A stretch of 63,916 nt of DNA from Limnothrix sp. FACHB-406. GTDB lineage: Bacteria > Cyanobacteriota > Cyanobacteriia > CACIAM-69d. Every line of letters starts with the position of its first letter. The stretch's first letter is position 1. This document shows positions 27,351 through 37,200 of the stretch, one piece after another. Under the pieces are notes generated by a model. It did no database searches and was not told the DNA's origin. It was given only the letters and a program-made list of their open reading frames with translations. The stretch covers positions 1-63,916 of the forward strand of contig NZ_JACJSP010000025.1 in NCBI RefSeq assembly GCF_014698235.1, read 5' to 3'. The translations under genes were made by a program, and so were the position numbers.

Positions 27351-27785
27351 GAAGGCCTGGGCAAGGGTTAATCAACTGTTTTTAAATCAACTGCTTTTAA
27401 CAGAGGGATGCACTCGTTAACAGAGATTCATTTTTTGTCACAAGCAGCCTAGAAGTGGCTTGTTATGCTGGATTCAGAGGACAGACCCCATTGAACTGGG
27501 CTAAAAACCCTCGGTCTTCGGAAGACCCTGCCGATTGCCGATGGGAGTGGCAACATCCGCTGAATTAAATTGGCTGAATTGAATTGGCTGAATTGAAATC
27601 AAGTTTGCTGAATTTTGCTGAATTGCCTTCGTGACTGGCGGGAGCACCATGGGGCGGTGATCTACGGCTGAATAACCACGAGTAACCGTCTAAGCAATCA
27701 ACCGTCCAATAAGTCCAATAACTAGTCCAAATAACTAGATAGGTCGGCCTTGGCCGATCGAATCCAGCTTAACCGAGGAGAGATC
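27351..27785. other. Long leader/spacer upstream of the fructokinase
   Basis: 435 bases without a convincing gene. It contains three consecutive hairpins (27487-27553, listed separately). These are followed by a 14-bp tandem repeat whose GCTGAATT core starts at 27559, 27573 and 27587, and decayed copies at 27607 and 27617. GAGGAG ends the spacer as the ribosome-binding site of the next gene. Confidence 0.5.
27487..27553 (+). ncRNA. Candidate structured RNA (three hairpins)
   Basis: CCCA/TGGG (27487-27490 and 27497-27500), GGTCTT-CGG-AAGACC (27513-27527) and TTGCC/GGCAA (27535-27539 and 27549-27553) lie in tandem. They sit about 230-300 bases upstream of the fructokinase start. The middle hairpin is GC-balanced and tight. 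I do not match it to a known riboswitch. It could be a leader structure, a small RNA or the transcription stop of an unseen short RNA. Confidence 0.3.
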
Positions 27786-28796
27786 ATGACGACTGCGCGC
27801 GTCTCCTCCCCGCAAGTCCTTTGCGTGGGTGAATTGCTTTGGGACTGTCTGGCTGATCAACCCGGCCGATCGATCGAAGCGGTGGAGTCTTGGACAACCT
27901 ACCCCGGTGGTGCGCCGGCCAATGTGGCTTGTGCCCTCAGCCGGTTGGGGGTGTCGGCTGGGTTTGTGGGCTGTGTGGGCAGTGAGCAGTCGGCCGATCG
28001 CCTGCTGGGGGAACTGCAAAGTTTGGGGGTGAATTTGGAGGGGGTGCAACGTCATCCCACGGCCCCCACCCGTGAAGTTTGCGTCTTGCGGGACGATCGG
28101 GGCGATCGACAGTTTGCCGCCTTTCGCAGCGGTGGATACATTGGCCACGACACCCGAGAATTTGCCGATACTCGGCTGCAAGCTTCCTTGCTGTTGGCGC
28201 GGCAGTTCCAAGCGGCCGATTGCTTGGTGTTGGGCACTTTGGCCTTGGCCTATCCCGACAGCAGCGCCGCCATCCGCCGGGCCTTGGACTTGGCCGATGA
28301 GCACTATCTCAAAATTGTGTTGGATGTGAACTGGCGATCAGTCTTTTGGCCCGACCCAGGCATTGCACCGGGATCGATCATGCCGTTGCTGGAGCGGGTG
28401 GATTTTCTGAAGTTGGCGCGGGAGGAGGCCGATTGGCTGTTCCATACCCACGATCCCATGGCGATCGCGGACAAGCTGGATCACCTAGAAGCCGTGCTGG
28501 TCACGGACGGGGAGCGCGGTTGTCATTACTGGATCAGTGGCCATGGGGGAGTGATGCCCGCTTTTAATGTGCCAGTGGTGGACACCACCGGGGCGGGCGA
28601 TGCCTTCACGGCGGGGTTTGTGACGCAACTGTTGGCACGGGGGCTGGCGGCCATGGCCGATCCGGCCGTTGCCCGATCGGTCGTGGCCTTTGCCAGCGCG
28701 GCCGGGGCCCTGACTACCACCAACCCGGGGGCGATCGATGCCTTACCTTTGCGATCGTCCATTGAGGATTTGTTGCGATCGCAGGGGCAACCATGA
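27786..28796 (+). CDS. PfkB-family sugar kinase (fructokinase)
   Basis: A 336-residue kinase starting MTTARVSSPQVLCVGELLWD. PfkB motif 1 is YPGGAPANVACALSRLG and motif 2 is VVDTTGAGDAFTAGF, with the catalytic Asp in GAGDAF. GELLWDC and GGAPAN favour fructokinase over ribokinase. It would phosphorylate free fructose from sucrose turnover. The ATG at 27786 is chosen because GAGGAG lies 6 bases upstream; the frame is open from 27750. Confidence 0.85.
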   Translation: MTTARVSSPQVLCVGELLWDCLADQPGRSIEAVESWTTYPGGAPANVACALSRLGVSAGFVGCVGSEQSADRLLGELQSLGVNLEGVQRHPTAPTREVCVLRDDRGDRQFAAFRSGGYIGHDTREFADTRLQASLLLARQFQAADCLVLGTLALAYPDSSAAIRRALDLADEHYLKIVLDVNWRSVFWPDPGIAPGSIMPLLERVDFLKLAREEADWLFHTHDPMAIADKLDHLEAVLVTDGERGCHYWISGHGGVMPAFNVPVVDTTGAGDAFTAGFVTQLLARGLAAMADPAVARSVVAFASAAGALTTTNPGAIDALPLRSSIEDLLRSQGQP

Positions 28797-28912
28797 ACAC
28801 CACCATGAGCACCGCGATTGTCAGGGCGGATTAACGGGGCTGATCCATGGAACTAATCAACCGCTAAAGAATGCCAACTCCCGCCGATTTGGCAAGCCCT
28901 TGAGAAACAAAG

Positions 28913-28951
28913 TTGCACGATCAACAAGTATTTGTTACATTATTTTACAAA
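28913..28951 (+). promoter_or_regulatory. hli promoter with RpaB HLR1 operator
   Basis: A -35 TTGCAC (28913-28918), a 17-base spacer and a -10 TACATT (28936-28941) are visible. GTTACATTATTTTACAAA (28934-28951) matches the HLR1 consensus, two TTACA half-sites separated as required for RpaB, exactly, and covers the -10. Known biology: RpaB bound over a core promoter represses in low light and is released in high light. The leader would be only about 15-20 bases. Confidence 0.8.
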
Positions 28952-28964
28952 TAGGAGTTGGTCG

Positions 28965-29117
28965 ATGAAAACCAACAGTCGCACAGCCCATCCGTGGGGC
29001 TTCACCGCCACCGCCGAAGTCTGGAATGGTCGCTTGGCAATGCTTGGCATCCTCGCGGCCATGATCACAGAATTGCTTTCCCGACAAGGGGTCATGCACT
29101 TTTGGGGACTGCGCTAG
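28965..29117 (+). CDS. High-light-inducible protein (HLIP/SCP family)
   Basis: A 50-residue single-helix thylakoid protein of the CAB/ELIP/HLIP family. The chlorophyll-binding motif AEVWNGRLAMLGILA has the ligands Glu18, Asn21 and Arg23. HLIPs protect photosystem II assembly intermediates and chlorophyll-synthesis enzymes under excess light. The ATG at 28965 is preceded by AGGAG (28953-28957). An HLR1 site overlaps the promoter and a strong terminator follows, so it is a single-gene, light-stress-controlled unit. Confidence 0.93.
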   Translation: MKTNSRTAHPWGFTATAEVWNGRLAMLGILAAMITELLSRQGVMHFWGLR

Positions 29118-29198
29118 CGGCAGCACGAAGGCAGATAGCGACTGTCGTGATTCGGATACCAGTCTCTCTAGTCTCTAAGGTCTCTAAAGTCAGGTGAG

Positions 29199-29227
29199 TG
29201 GGAGTTTTAAACGGCTCCCATTTTTTT
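29199..29227 (+). terminator. Rho-independent terminator of the HLIP gene
   Basis: TGGGAG (29199-29204), a ten-base loop and CTCCCA (29215-29220) are followed by seven T residues. It lies about 80 bases after the HLIP stop codon on the same strand. Confidence 0.85.
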
Positions 29228-29357
29228 ATGAATATTTTTCGGATGGGTCTTTTGGATTAGTTTTGCTCAAATTTGACCCGTGTTGATAAATTTTGGGTGG
29301 GCGTTTTTGATGAATATTGCGGCGCTCCGCCTGCGTATTAGCCTGAAAATTGCGGTG

Positions 29358-30899
29358 CTAAACCCGCAGGCCTCGCAAACAACGGGCTAGCACGGCACGT
29401 ACTTCAGCCGATCGCACCCAAAGCACTGGGCTGGTGTTGCCTGGGGGTGCGGGTTCCGCAGGGATCGATCTCCCTTGTAGTCCTGCCAGTTGCGCCAAGG
29501 GTTGATAGGTACGGGAGCCAACTTCCAGAATGATTGTGTCCGGCGGGCAAAGGGGCAACAGTGCCAGGGCCGGATGACTGGGGGAGACGATCGCCTCGGC
29601 CGTTTGAAAGATCCCGATTAAATCTGCCAACGAGCAGGCGGCTGGATCCAGCAAGCTGAACCCCCAACGGGCCAAGTCTTGGGCCACGGCGGGGCCGTTT
29701 AACCAAGGGCGATCGCGCCCATCACTGGCCGAAAGTACCCAACGACGGCAGTTGGGCGCAGTTTGCCGAAACCCAACCAGGGTCGATCGATTCGAGTCTG
29801 CTCCCAAGGCCCGCAGAGCGGCCACCCCATAGCTGGAAGGGCCATTGAAGCGGCGCGGCACAATGAGACTGTCGGCTTGGATTTGCAGGTGTTGATCGAG
29901 TTCCAGCAGCCGATCGGCGGGAATGCCCAGGCGATCGAGGGTTTCCCGTTGCCAAGGATGGGCCAAGCGATCGACCACAATCGCCGCGAAGGGTTCCCAA
30001 AAGGCTCCCCCCTCTGATTCCAAACTTTGCAAAACCTGCAGCCGGGGCAACAGTTCCTGAAACCAACGGTCGATCGCATCCCCCGCGCCGCTGGCCACCA
30101 CCGCCACCCGGCCCGCCACTTGCACAGTTGGCATCGGTCTGGGCGGTTGCACTTGCAGCCAACGGGGCAAGGCCCCATCGGACAGCTCCAAAATTAGCCG
30201 TTGCTGGGCATCAAACACCCCCACCATGCCCCGCCAATGCCAGAGGGAACCGTTGTCCACCTGGGCCGCAAAGGGGCGATCGTCTAGGGGAGTCGCGGTT
30301 TCCAAGCGAGTGAGCTGCTCTTGATGGCCCAATCGACCGGCCAGGGACCAAAGCCAATGGTCGGCCAGTCGTCCCCGCCAGCTATCGATGAGCTGAAAGG
30401 GAGAATGGGCCAAGCGATCGAGCTGGGCTAACCAACGGCGAGCTTCCGGGCGATCGGGATCCGCCAACCAGGCCCGCAATGCCAAATCTTCCGCTATGAC
30501 CAGCTCTCCTTGGGCCGCCTGGGCCTGGCTGGCCGTGAGCAGTAGGGGCCCGGCGGTGGGCCATTGGGGCAACAGGGGTTCCAAGGCGGCCCAGGCCGCA
30601 GCGGGCCGATCGCGCCGTAGCTCCACCCGTGCCAATGCCAAGGCCGCTAACCCATCTCCCGGGTAGGCTGCCAAGGCTTGACCATAGGCGATCGCCGCGC
30701 CTTCCCAATCGCCCGATCGCGCCAAGTCATGGCCCCAAGTCAGTTGCCAGGGAGTGGCAAGCGGCGCGAGGGCCGTAACAGGTTCCTGCACCGGGACAGG
30801 AGCCGGTGGGGCAGATTCGGGCGGTGGAGCAGGGGGCGAGACCGGCGGCAGGCGAGAAGCAAACCCCGATCGGCGCGATCGAAACGACGATTTCGCCAT
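29358..30899 (-). CDS. TPR protein with DUF563/GT61-type glycosyltransferase domain
   Basis: A 513-residue protein. A Pro-rich N terminus is followed by about three TPR-like helices ([34 protein letters not shown]). A DUF563 (GT61) domain then spans about 230-510, with SLIVPRRFNGPSSYGVAALRAL, WVLSASDGRDRPWLN and AEAIVSPSHPALALLPLCPPDTIILEV; AEAIVSPSH is the conserved nucleotide-sugar region. The substrate is unknown; a role in surface glycan synthesis fits the context. There is no signal sequence, so it acts in the cytoplasm or at the inner membrane face. Confidence 0.78.
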   Translation of the reverse strand: MAKSSFRSRRSGFASRLPPVSPPAPPPESAPPAPVPVQEPVTALAPLATPWQLTWGHDLARSGDWEGAAIAYGQALAAYPGDGLAALALARVELRRDRPAAAWAALEPLLPQWPTAGPLLLTASQAQAAQGELVIAEDLALRAWLADPDRPEARRWLAQLDRLAHSPFQLIDSWRGRLADHWLWSLAGRLGHQEQLTRLETATPLDDRPFAAQVDNGSLWHWRGMVGVFDAQQRLILELSDGALPRWLQVQPPRPMPTVQVAGRVAVVASGAGDAIDRWFQELLPRLQVLQSLESEGGAFWEPFAAIVVDRLAHPWQRETLDRLGIPADRLLELDQHLQIQADSLIVPRRFNGPSSYGVAALRALGADSNRSTLVGFRQTAPNCRRWVLSASDGRDRPWLNGPAVAQDLARWGFSLLDPAACSLADLIGIFQTAEAIVSPSHPALALLPLCPPDTIILEVGSRTYQPLAQLAGLQGRSIPAEPAPPGNTSPVLWVRSAEVRAVLARCLRGLRV

Positions 30900-30940
30900 G
30901 GATTAATGAGGATGTCTGAAAAGCATCTAGTCGTGGGGGC

Positions 30941-30958
30941 AAGGGGCTTAAGCCCCTT
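30941..30958. repeat. AAGGGGCTTAAGCCCCTT palindrome
   Basis: A perfect 18-bp palindrome preceded by TCGTGGGGGC. The same palindrome and context recur at 45854-45871 and 59585-59602, so it is a dispersed repeat family. Confidence 0.7.
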
Positions 30959-31120
30959 GTCTTCGTCGATCGCTGAGACCCGCAAGGTGGCAGTTTTGGC
31001 TTTTCAGGCCCCTAAGAGTCGTGGGCTAAGAGCTATGGAACAGGGCGATCGGTTTGGATCCTGAGTCAGGAGCATTGGTCAGCACCAGCACAAGAGATTC
31101 GCCCAATTCGCCCAAGCCGC

Positions 31121-31801
31121 TTAAAACTTCGCTTGAATATCCGTTGCCAGTTTACCAACGGCCTCTTCAACCGCCTTGCTCAACAGGGCATTGCCATCGG
31201 CGCTGCTGCTGCTGCCACCAACACCAAACACCGAGCCGCCACCGCTGCGGGAACTGGCCTCCGCTTCCCCCCGCGCCGTGCCTAAAATATCACCCGTGGC
31301 CGTGTCCACAATGCGGGCCGACAACTTCACCCGGGCGATCGTCTCTTCCGAGTTGCCCCCAATGCCAAAAGCGCCCCCGCTGGCCCGCCGACTTTCCACC
31401 GTGAACTGCGTGACCGTGCCAATGATCACCGCGTCCACCCCATTGGCCTTGCCAATTTCCACCGCCCGCGCCGTGCTCACTTCTCCGTCCGTGCGCGCCA
31501 CTTGGCTGCGATCGGCCACGCGATATTTACCCCCTTCCACCAGCGCATTGGTCACCAACTCGCTCACCCCCGTGCCCGCAGCGCCGCCCCGGTAGCTCGA
31601 CCAATAGCCCGTGTCGCCCGTGTTGCCGTAATAAAAATCCAGCACCACAATGCGCTTCTTTTGGGTTTGCTTGTCTGTCTGGGCGGCAGTCGCACTGTGG
31701 GCCGTGGCCACCGGCAACGCCACCGCCGGCAGTGCGACCCCCGTTGTCAGCAGGGTGACAACCAATGTTTTAGCAAAACCCAGTCCAATCGTTGATTTCA
31801 T
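31121..31801 (-). CDS. CsgG/HfaB-like exported protein
   Basis: A 226-residue protein with a signal peptide (MKSTIGLGFAKTLVVTLLTTGVALPAVALP). A CsgG-like domain follows: RIVVLDFYYGNTG, GVSELVTNALVEGGKYRVADRSQ and AVEIGKANGVDAVIIGTVTQF. Gly/Ser-rich loops lie in the second half. CsgG forms the curli export pore, but the lipobox cysteine and curli partners are absent. The protein is better called CsgG-like, perhaps an outer-membrane assembly or peptidoglycan-related factor. The ATG at 31801 is set by the signal peptide and by AAGGA just upstream. Confidence 0.8.
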   Translation of the reverse strand: MKSTIGLGFAKTLVVTLLTTGVALPAVALPVATAHSATAAQTDKQTQKKRIVVLDFYYGNTGDTGYWSSYRGGAAGTGVSELVTNALVEGGKYRVADRSQVARTDGEVSTARAVEIGKANGVDAVIIGTVTQFTVESRRASGGAFGIGGNSEETIARVKLSARIVDTATGDILGTARGEAEASSRSGGGSVFGVGGSSSSADGNALLSKAVEEAVGKLATDIQAKF

Positions 31802-32239
31802 AAAAATGTCCTTGTCGCTCGATCGAGGACTCCCGTGAACAATCCCTCGGCATTCGGCCAACATTTCGTTAATTCGTTAACCAGAATGCAGCGTTGGATG
31901 CTGTGTAAACGCAACGCCTATCTTAGGCTGGTGATCTTGGGATCGACAATGGGTAAAAATAGGTGAAAGCCTTAAGGCTTGTCATTTCTTTAGTGTTTTT
32001 CCCAAAGTGGGTCAACGCTAAGCGATCGCGCATTTTCAAGGCCCTGAAGATTGTGTTCATTAGATCAGATTTTTGAATCAAATTCCTGGAGAGATCTATT
32101 TGATCAAAAAAACAATCTTCTTGTTAGACTTTATGGATTTATGATCATGAATCCATAGAACAAAAGTTGTAAACTTAAAACATTGCAAGTCTGTCATATG
32201 CATTGGCATGTATATAAACATCAAGAGACCCATGAAACG
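31802..32239. other. AT-rich divergent spacer with a near-perfect 26-bp palindrome
   Basis: TATGGATT (32132-32139), T, ATGATCAT (32141-32148), G, AATCCATA (32150-32157) form a palindrome with only the T/G pair mismatched. It lies about 80-110 bases upstream of the diguanylate cyclase start and could be an operator. The rest is AT-rich, with no gene seen. Confidence 0.45.
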
Positions 32240-34225
32240 ATGAGAAAATTTTGGCAGCGAATTCTCAACGAGATTAATTCTGATCGTCAGCATCTCTCTG
32301 GACAAGACTCCCTCAAGATTATTGGTTCTAACCTAGCGATCGCCGTTGTTTACTCCCTCTTGGCAACCGTTAGCTTAGAATTTATCTCCTTACCGGGTAA
32401 GGTTGCTTCGGTTTGGCTACCCTCAGGACTTACCTTCGCTATTTTTTACTATTACCGATTCAAGGCTCTGCCTGGCATCATTTGTGGATCGATGTTTGGC
32501 TTAGTTCCATTATTTTTTGATTGGCAATTTTCTTTCGCTAGCTTTGTTCTTTTTAACTTAGTTTGTACCCTGGCCAACTGCTTTCAGCCCTTGATCAGCA
32601 CATGGATTTTTCAGAAGAAAGCCACGCTCGATCGCGCCTCTGGCCGAGTGCAGTCCGCATCCTTTTTCGTCATTGCAGCGGCCGCCGGGCCCTTCGTGTC
32701 TGCCACCATGGGCATCACCATTTCCTATTGGATTGGCACGATTACTTGGAAAGACTATGGAGTTTGTTGGTTGTCCTGGTGGCTGGCAAGCACGTTGGCT
32801 CACTTAATCTTTACTCCTCCCATTTTGCTTCTCAAGGAATTGGGGTGGCGACAGATTTTTGCGGGGTTGCACCGAGCAATGCGCTGGACTTTTGAAAGCA
32901 GTGCCATTGTGGTTTTCACCGCAGCCATTGTTTGGATTGACTTTTTTTATGGCTATCCTTTGGCTTACGTGCTCTTTGCAATTTTGATTTGGAGTGTTTT
33001 TCGCTTAGGAGAACTGATCTCAGCATTGGGAGTAGCGATCATTTCCTTAGCAGCAATTATCGCCACTTCCCAAGGAACAGGATCCTTCTCCGATCGCACA
33101 CCCAATGAATCAATTATTTTGCTGCAATCATTTATCGGGATTCTTTCGATTACGGGGCTAATTTTGTCAGCAACGGTTCAAGAGCGCCAAGCGATTCGGT
33201 CAGATTTGGTGCAAATGCTGGAAACGTTGGAAATTAGGATTGAAGAGCGCACCGCTGACTTACGGTTGAGCGAGGCGCAACTGGATGCGTTTTTTTCGGC
33301 AGCGCCTTGGGGCATGGGAATTATTGATCATCACTATCGCTATGTGCGGGTGAATCAGGTATTGGCGAAGATTAATGGTTTACCGGAGTCGGGGCATTTA
33401 GGGCGCTTGATTTGGGATGTGGTTCCTGGGTTGCGATCGAGTTTGGAGCCACTGTTTCAAGCGGTTTTCACCACGGGTGATTCGATTTTGAATCAGGAAA
33501 TTAATGCCCAAATTTCTGCTCAATCTCGAATTGATAACACTTGGCTAGTGTCCTATTTTCCGATTTTTGATATGGATCATCAACCCTATCGCGTTGGGTT
33601 TCTGGTGATGGATATTACCGATCGCAAGCGACTGGAATTACAATTGGCTCACCAAGCTCGCATCGATGGACTGACGCAAATTGCCAATCGCCGGCATTTT
33701 GATGAAGTGCTGCAATCGGAGTGGAATCGATGTTTGCGATCGACCCAACCCCTCTCTTTAATGCTCTGTGATGCGGATTATTTTAAAAAATATAATGATA
33801 CCTATGGCCACTTAATGGGCGATCAATGCTTGGTGGCGATCGCTCAAGTTCTTCGGGAACATGCCCGCCGAAGTAGTGATTTGGCGGCACGCTATGGGGG
33901 CGAAGAATTTGCAATTTTGTTACCCAACACGACCCTAGCGGAAGCGGTGCAATTAGCACATCAAATTCGCGGCCAAATTCATCAGTTGGCGATTCCCCAC
34001 AGGGGTTCCCAGGTGAGTAGCCACGTGACTTTAAGCATTGGGATCATGAGCCATATTCCCCAGTCGGGAGATGAAGTTTCTGATCTGATTGCCGGGGCCG
34101 ATCGCTCCCTATACGAAGCCAAACAGCAGGGGCGCGATCGAATTGTGGCGCTGCCCTATGAGGCAATCCGGCAACCGTCTTCCTTGGCGGGGGATGTGCC
34201 GCGCGATCGCCCCAGTTCTCGTTAA
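32240..34225 (+). CDS. MASE1-PAS-GGDEF membrane diguanylate cyclase
   Basis: About 661 residues. An N-terminal MASE1 sensor has about eight membrane helices, including PGKVASVWLPSGLTFAIFYY. A coiled coil (VQMLETLEIRIEERTADL), a PAS domain (AQLDAFFSAAPWGMGIIDHH) and a GGDEF domain follow, with an intact active site in ARYGGEEFAILLP and FKKYNDTYGH for nucleotide binding. It makes c-di-GMP at the membrane in response to an unknown small signal. The ATG at 32240 is preferred as the family start MRKFW, though its ribosome-binding site is weak. It converges with the helicase-nuclease gene, 4 bases apart. The MASE1-coding part is AT-richer than the GGDEF part. Confidence 0.9.
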   Translation: MRKFWQRILNEINSDRQHLSGQDSLKIIGSNLAIAVVYSLLATVSLEFISLPGKVASVWLPSGLTFAIFYYYRFKALPGIICGSMFGLVPLFFDWQFSFASFVLFNLVCTLANCFQPLISTWIFQKKATLDRASGRVQSASFFVIAAAAGPFVSATMGITISYWIGTITWKDYGVCWLSWWLASTLAHLIFTPPILLLKELGWRQIFAGLHRAMRWTFESSAIVVFTAAIVWIDFFYGYPLAYVLFAILIWSVFRLGELISALGVAIISLAAIIATSQGTGSFSDRTPNESIILLQSFIGILSITGLILSATVQERQAIRSDLVQMLETLEIRIEERTADLRLSEAQLDAFFSAAPWGMGIIDHHYRYVRVNQVLAKINGLPESGHLGRLIWDVVPGLRSSLEPLFQAVFTTGDSILNQEINAQISAQSRIDNTWLVSYFPIFDMDHQPYRVGFLVMDITDRKRLELQLAHQARIDGLTQIANRRHFDEVLQSEWNRCLRSTQPLSLMLCDADYFKKYNDTYGHLMGDQCLVAIAQVLREHARRSSDLAARYGGEEFAILLPNTTLAEAVQLAHQIRGQIHQLAIPHRGSQVSSHVTLSIGIMSHIPQSGDEVSDLIAGADRSLYEAKQQGRDRIVALPYEAIRQPSSLAGDVPRDRPSSR

Positions 34226-34229
34226 TGGC

Positions 34230-37200
34230 CTAGGTTGAAAGTTCCCGTGGGGCCGCATCACAGGTGTCGTGGTAAGGGCAAAACTGACAGGCGGGGCCCG
34301 GCGTGGGGTCAAATTGTCCTGCCCGAATTCGTTGGGCAATCTCGATCGCTTGGGCTTGCAGCGGTTGCAGTTGGGGTTGAGTGAACCATTCGATCGGGCG
34401 ATCGGGATGGCGCAAGTAGACCAGGGCGGCCCGATCGGCCCCCAAGGCATGGGCATAGGCCCACAGTTGCAGTCGGTGTTCGCTGGGCACGCGATCGCGA
34501 TCGGTCTTGAAGTCCAAAACTCCGGCGGTTCCCACCCAGTCGGCCACCCCATTCAGCCGCAGGGTTTGGCCGTGAGGCAGCGCCAAATCAAACCCGATCG
34601 GCACTTCTTGCTGAGCTTGGGGATCGTGGCTCAGGGGAACCAAGGCGGGATCCTGCCAAAATCGATCGGCGAGGGTCAGGGCTTCGCTAACCGCTTCGAG
34701 ATCCAATCCGGGATCCTGGGCCGCCAGGGTAGCGACATTTTGAATGCGCCGTTCGATCGCCCGGTGAACCAACGTGCCAATCCGGCGCGATCGGGCGGGC
34801 CCGTCACCGCTGGGGGAGCGATCGTCCACAATGCGCCAAGCAAACCGCCGGGGACAGCGTGCATATTCACTGAGGGCCACCACGGGCAATTCATCCAAGC
34901 CGGAGGACACCCAACCCCAAAGGGGCTGACCGTCGTCGGGAAGTGGGCGGGGGGCAGTTGGGGGGCGATCGCCCGGCGCGGTTGGGTCTTGGGGGTTTTG
35001 GGAATTGGCTTGATTGGTTGGATTGGGCTGAGCGGTTGGATCGGGTTGATTGGTTGAATTGGGTCGATCGGGAAAATCCGGCGAGTCTGCGGGGATCATC
35101 ACACAGTCGATCGGCCAGCCTTGGGCCTGGGCCACCCCTTGCACCCAATCCCAAGGACGGAAGCGATCGCCCGTTTCGTCTTCGCTGGTTTCGGGTTTTT
35201 CCGATTTTTCCGATTTGTCCGGTTTTTCACCTTTTTCAGCCTTGTCTTCATGCCAAGGCAAATTGGCGCTCAGGAGCAACCGATCGCGGGCCCGAGTCAA
35301 AGCAACATAGAGTAATCGGCGGGTTTCCGCCTGCTCCGCTTCCCGATCGGCTGCTGCCAGCAAGTGCCACAGGGCTGGAATTTGTGGATTTTCCTGGGGT
35401 TGGTCACGCCACTGGAACACGAATCCCAAGTCCGCGCTCATTCGCCAAGAAGTTGACTGTTGGAAATCTCGCTGGGGATTCAGATCCGGCAACACCACCA
35501 CCGGCCATTCCAACCCCTTGGACGCATGGATGGTCATCAGGTCAATGGCGTTACCGGCTTCCAGGGGCGATCGGGCAAAGAGGGTTTTGAGGTCACCAGA
35601 ATTCAGCCGTCGCACGGTTTCAATGCGTCGCAACCGCCGCACCACGCCAAAGGTGTCGCCCACCCCTTCCTCCAATTGGGCGATCCAGTCGGCAAAGTCG
35701 CGCCAATCCCGCAGGCGGCGGGCCCCGTCCGGTAAGTTAGCGATCGTGGCACTGTAGCCCGTGGCTCGATCGGCCCGGTGCAGCAACTGGGAGGGCAGTT
35801 CCCGCCGCCGATCGCCCCGCCAGCGCCGCAACTGCTCCACCGCCCGCTTCAGGGCTTGTTGATCGCCCTCGTCTAACTGATTGAAAGTCGCGGAGTCGGT
35901 GAGCAACTCTTGCAGAGCGGCCCACCAATTGGGCGATCGGCGCGGCGCGGGGGATCCGTCAGGGGTGGCGGGTTCCGGCGCTGGAAACTGGCGACTGACC
36001 GCGAACAGGGCCCGATCGCTGACCGCAAACCAAGGACTACGCAAAATCGTGACCAGGGCCACGCTATCTTGCGGATCTGCCAAAAACCGGAGCAAAGCGG
36101 TTCCATCCTTCGCCTCACGGGTATCCAGCAAGTCGCCGGAGCAGAGATTCACCGGCAACCCCGCCGCCGTTAGGGTTTGGGCAATGATGCTCAGTTGCCG
36201 ATGGGTGCGCCCCAAAATTGCAATGTCGCGAAATTCCAGCGGGCGAGGGGTTCCCAAGGCCTTATCAAAAATCAGCAATCCCCGATCGACCCAATCGCGC
36301 AATCGTTGACCGATCGCCTGGGCCTCGGCCACCCGCCGGATCGCAACCTTCTGCGCTTTGCGGGTGGCCGCCACCGCCAACAGGGTCACGGGGCGATCGA
36401 GGGGTGGTTCTGCCCGATCGCCCCGTAAGGGTTGGTGCAACTCGTTCAACAACGGCTCACAAAGCGCATTCCCCGCGACCACCAAATCTCGATGGGTGCG
36501 GAAGCTCTGGGACAAACTGACCCGATCGCCCTCGGCAGCGCGAGCCAGGCGATCGCACCAATCTTGAAATAGCCCCACTTCTGCCCGGCGAAACCGATAG
36601 ATTGATTGCTTGCTGTCGCCAACGATCGTCACCTTTGCCTGATCGTGTTGCAGGCGATCGAGCAAGGCGCTTTGCACCGGATTTGTATCTTGAAATTCAT
36701 CCACCAAAAATGCTTGCCATCGCTGACGATAGTAGGCTTGAACTTCCGGCATTTCCAACGCCTTGAGGGCATACCATTCCAGATCGCTAAAGTCCATGAT
36801 CCGGGCTTGCTTTTTCGCCACTTCCAAGCGAGAACGCACCCAACCATAGACTTGGCGAATGGTTTTCAGTTTTTCCTCAAAGCGATCGTCAACTTCTCCT
36901 AATTTGCAAAGAATGGCTCCTTCTTTTAAGGCCTGGTTAATCTGACCTCTCACAGCCTTCATCGCTGCTCTGACGGATTCTAAAAGCTCCGCAGAATCCC
37001 AATTTTTCTTGCTGCCTCGTCCTTTATTAAAATCAATCGCCTTTGTCCAAGCGGCCCATTGATCGGAATCGCGATTTTGGGCGATCGCATCCATTAATTC
37101 CAAAATTCGCTGCCGATTGCCCTCGGCTCCGTCTCCGGGCCTCCCAGCCCATTGGGATAAAAACTGTTGTGCCGATTGCCAACTGGGAGCATTCACCAGC

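Noticed and set aside
31121-31801. Curli secretion operon
   Set aside because: The CsgG-like protein has no lipobox and no csgA, csgB, csgE or csgF neighbours.
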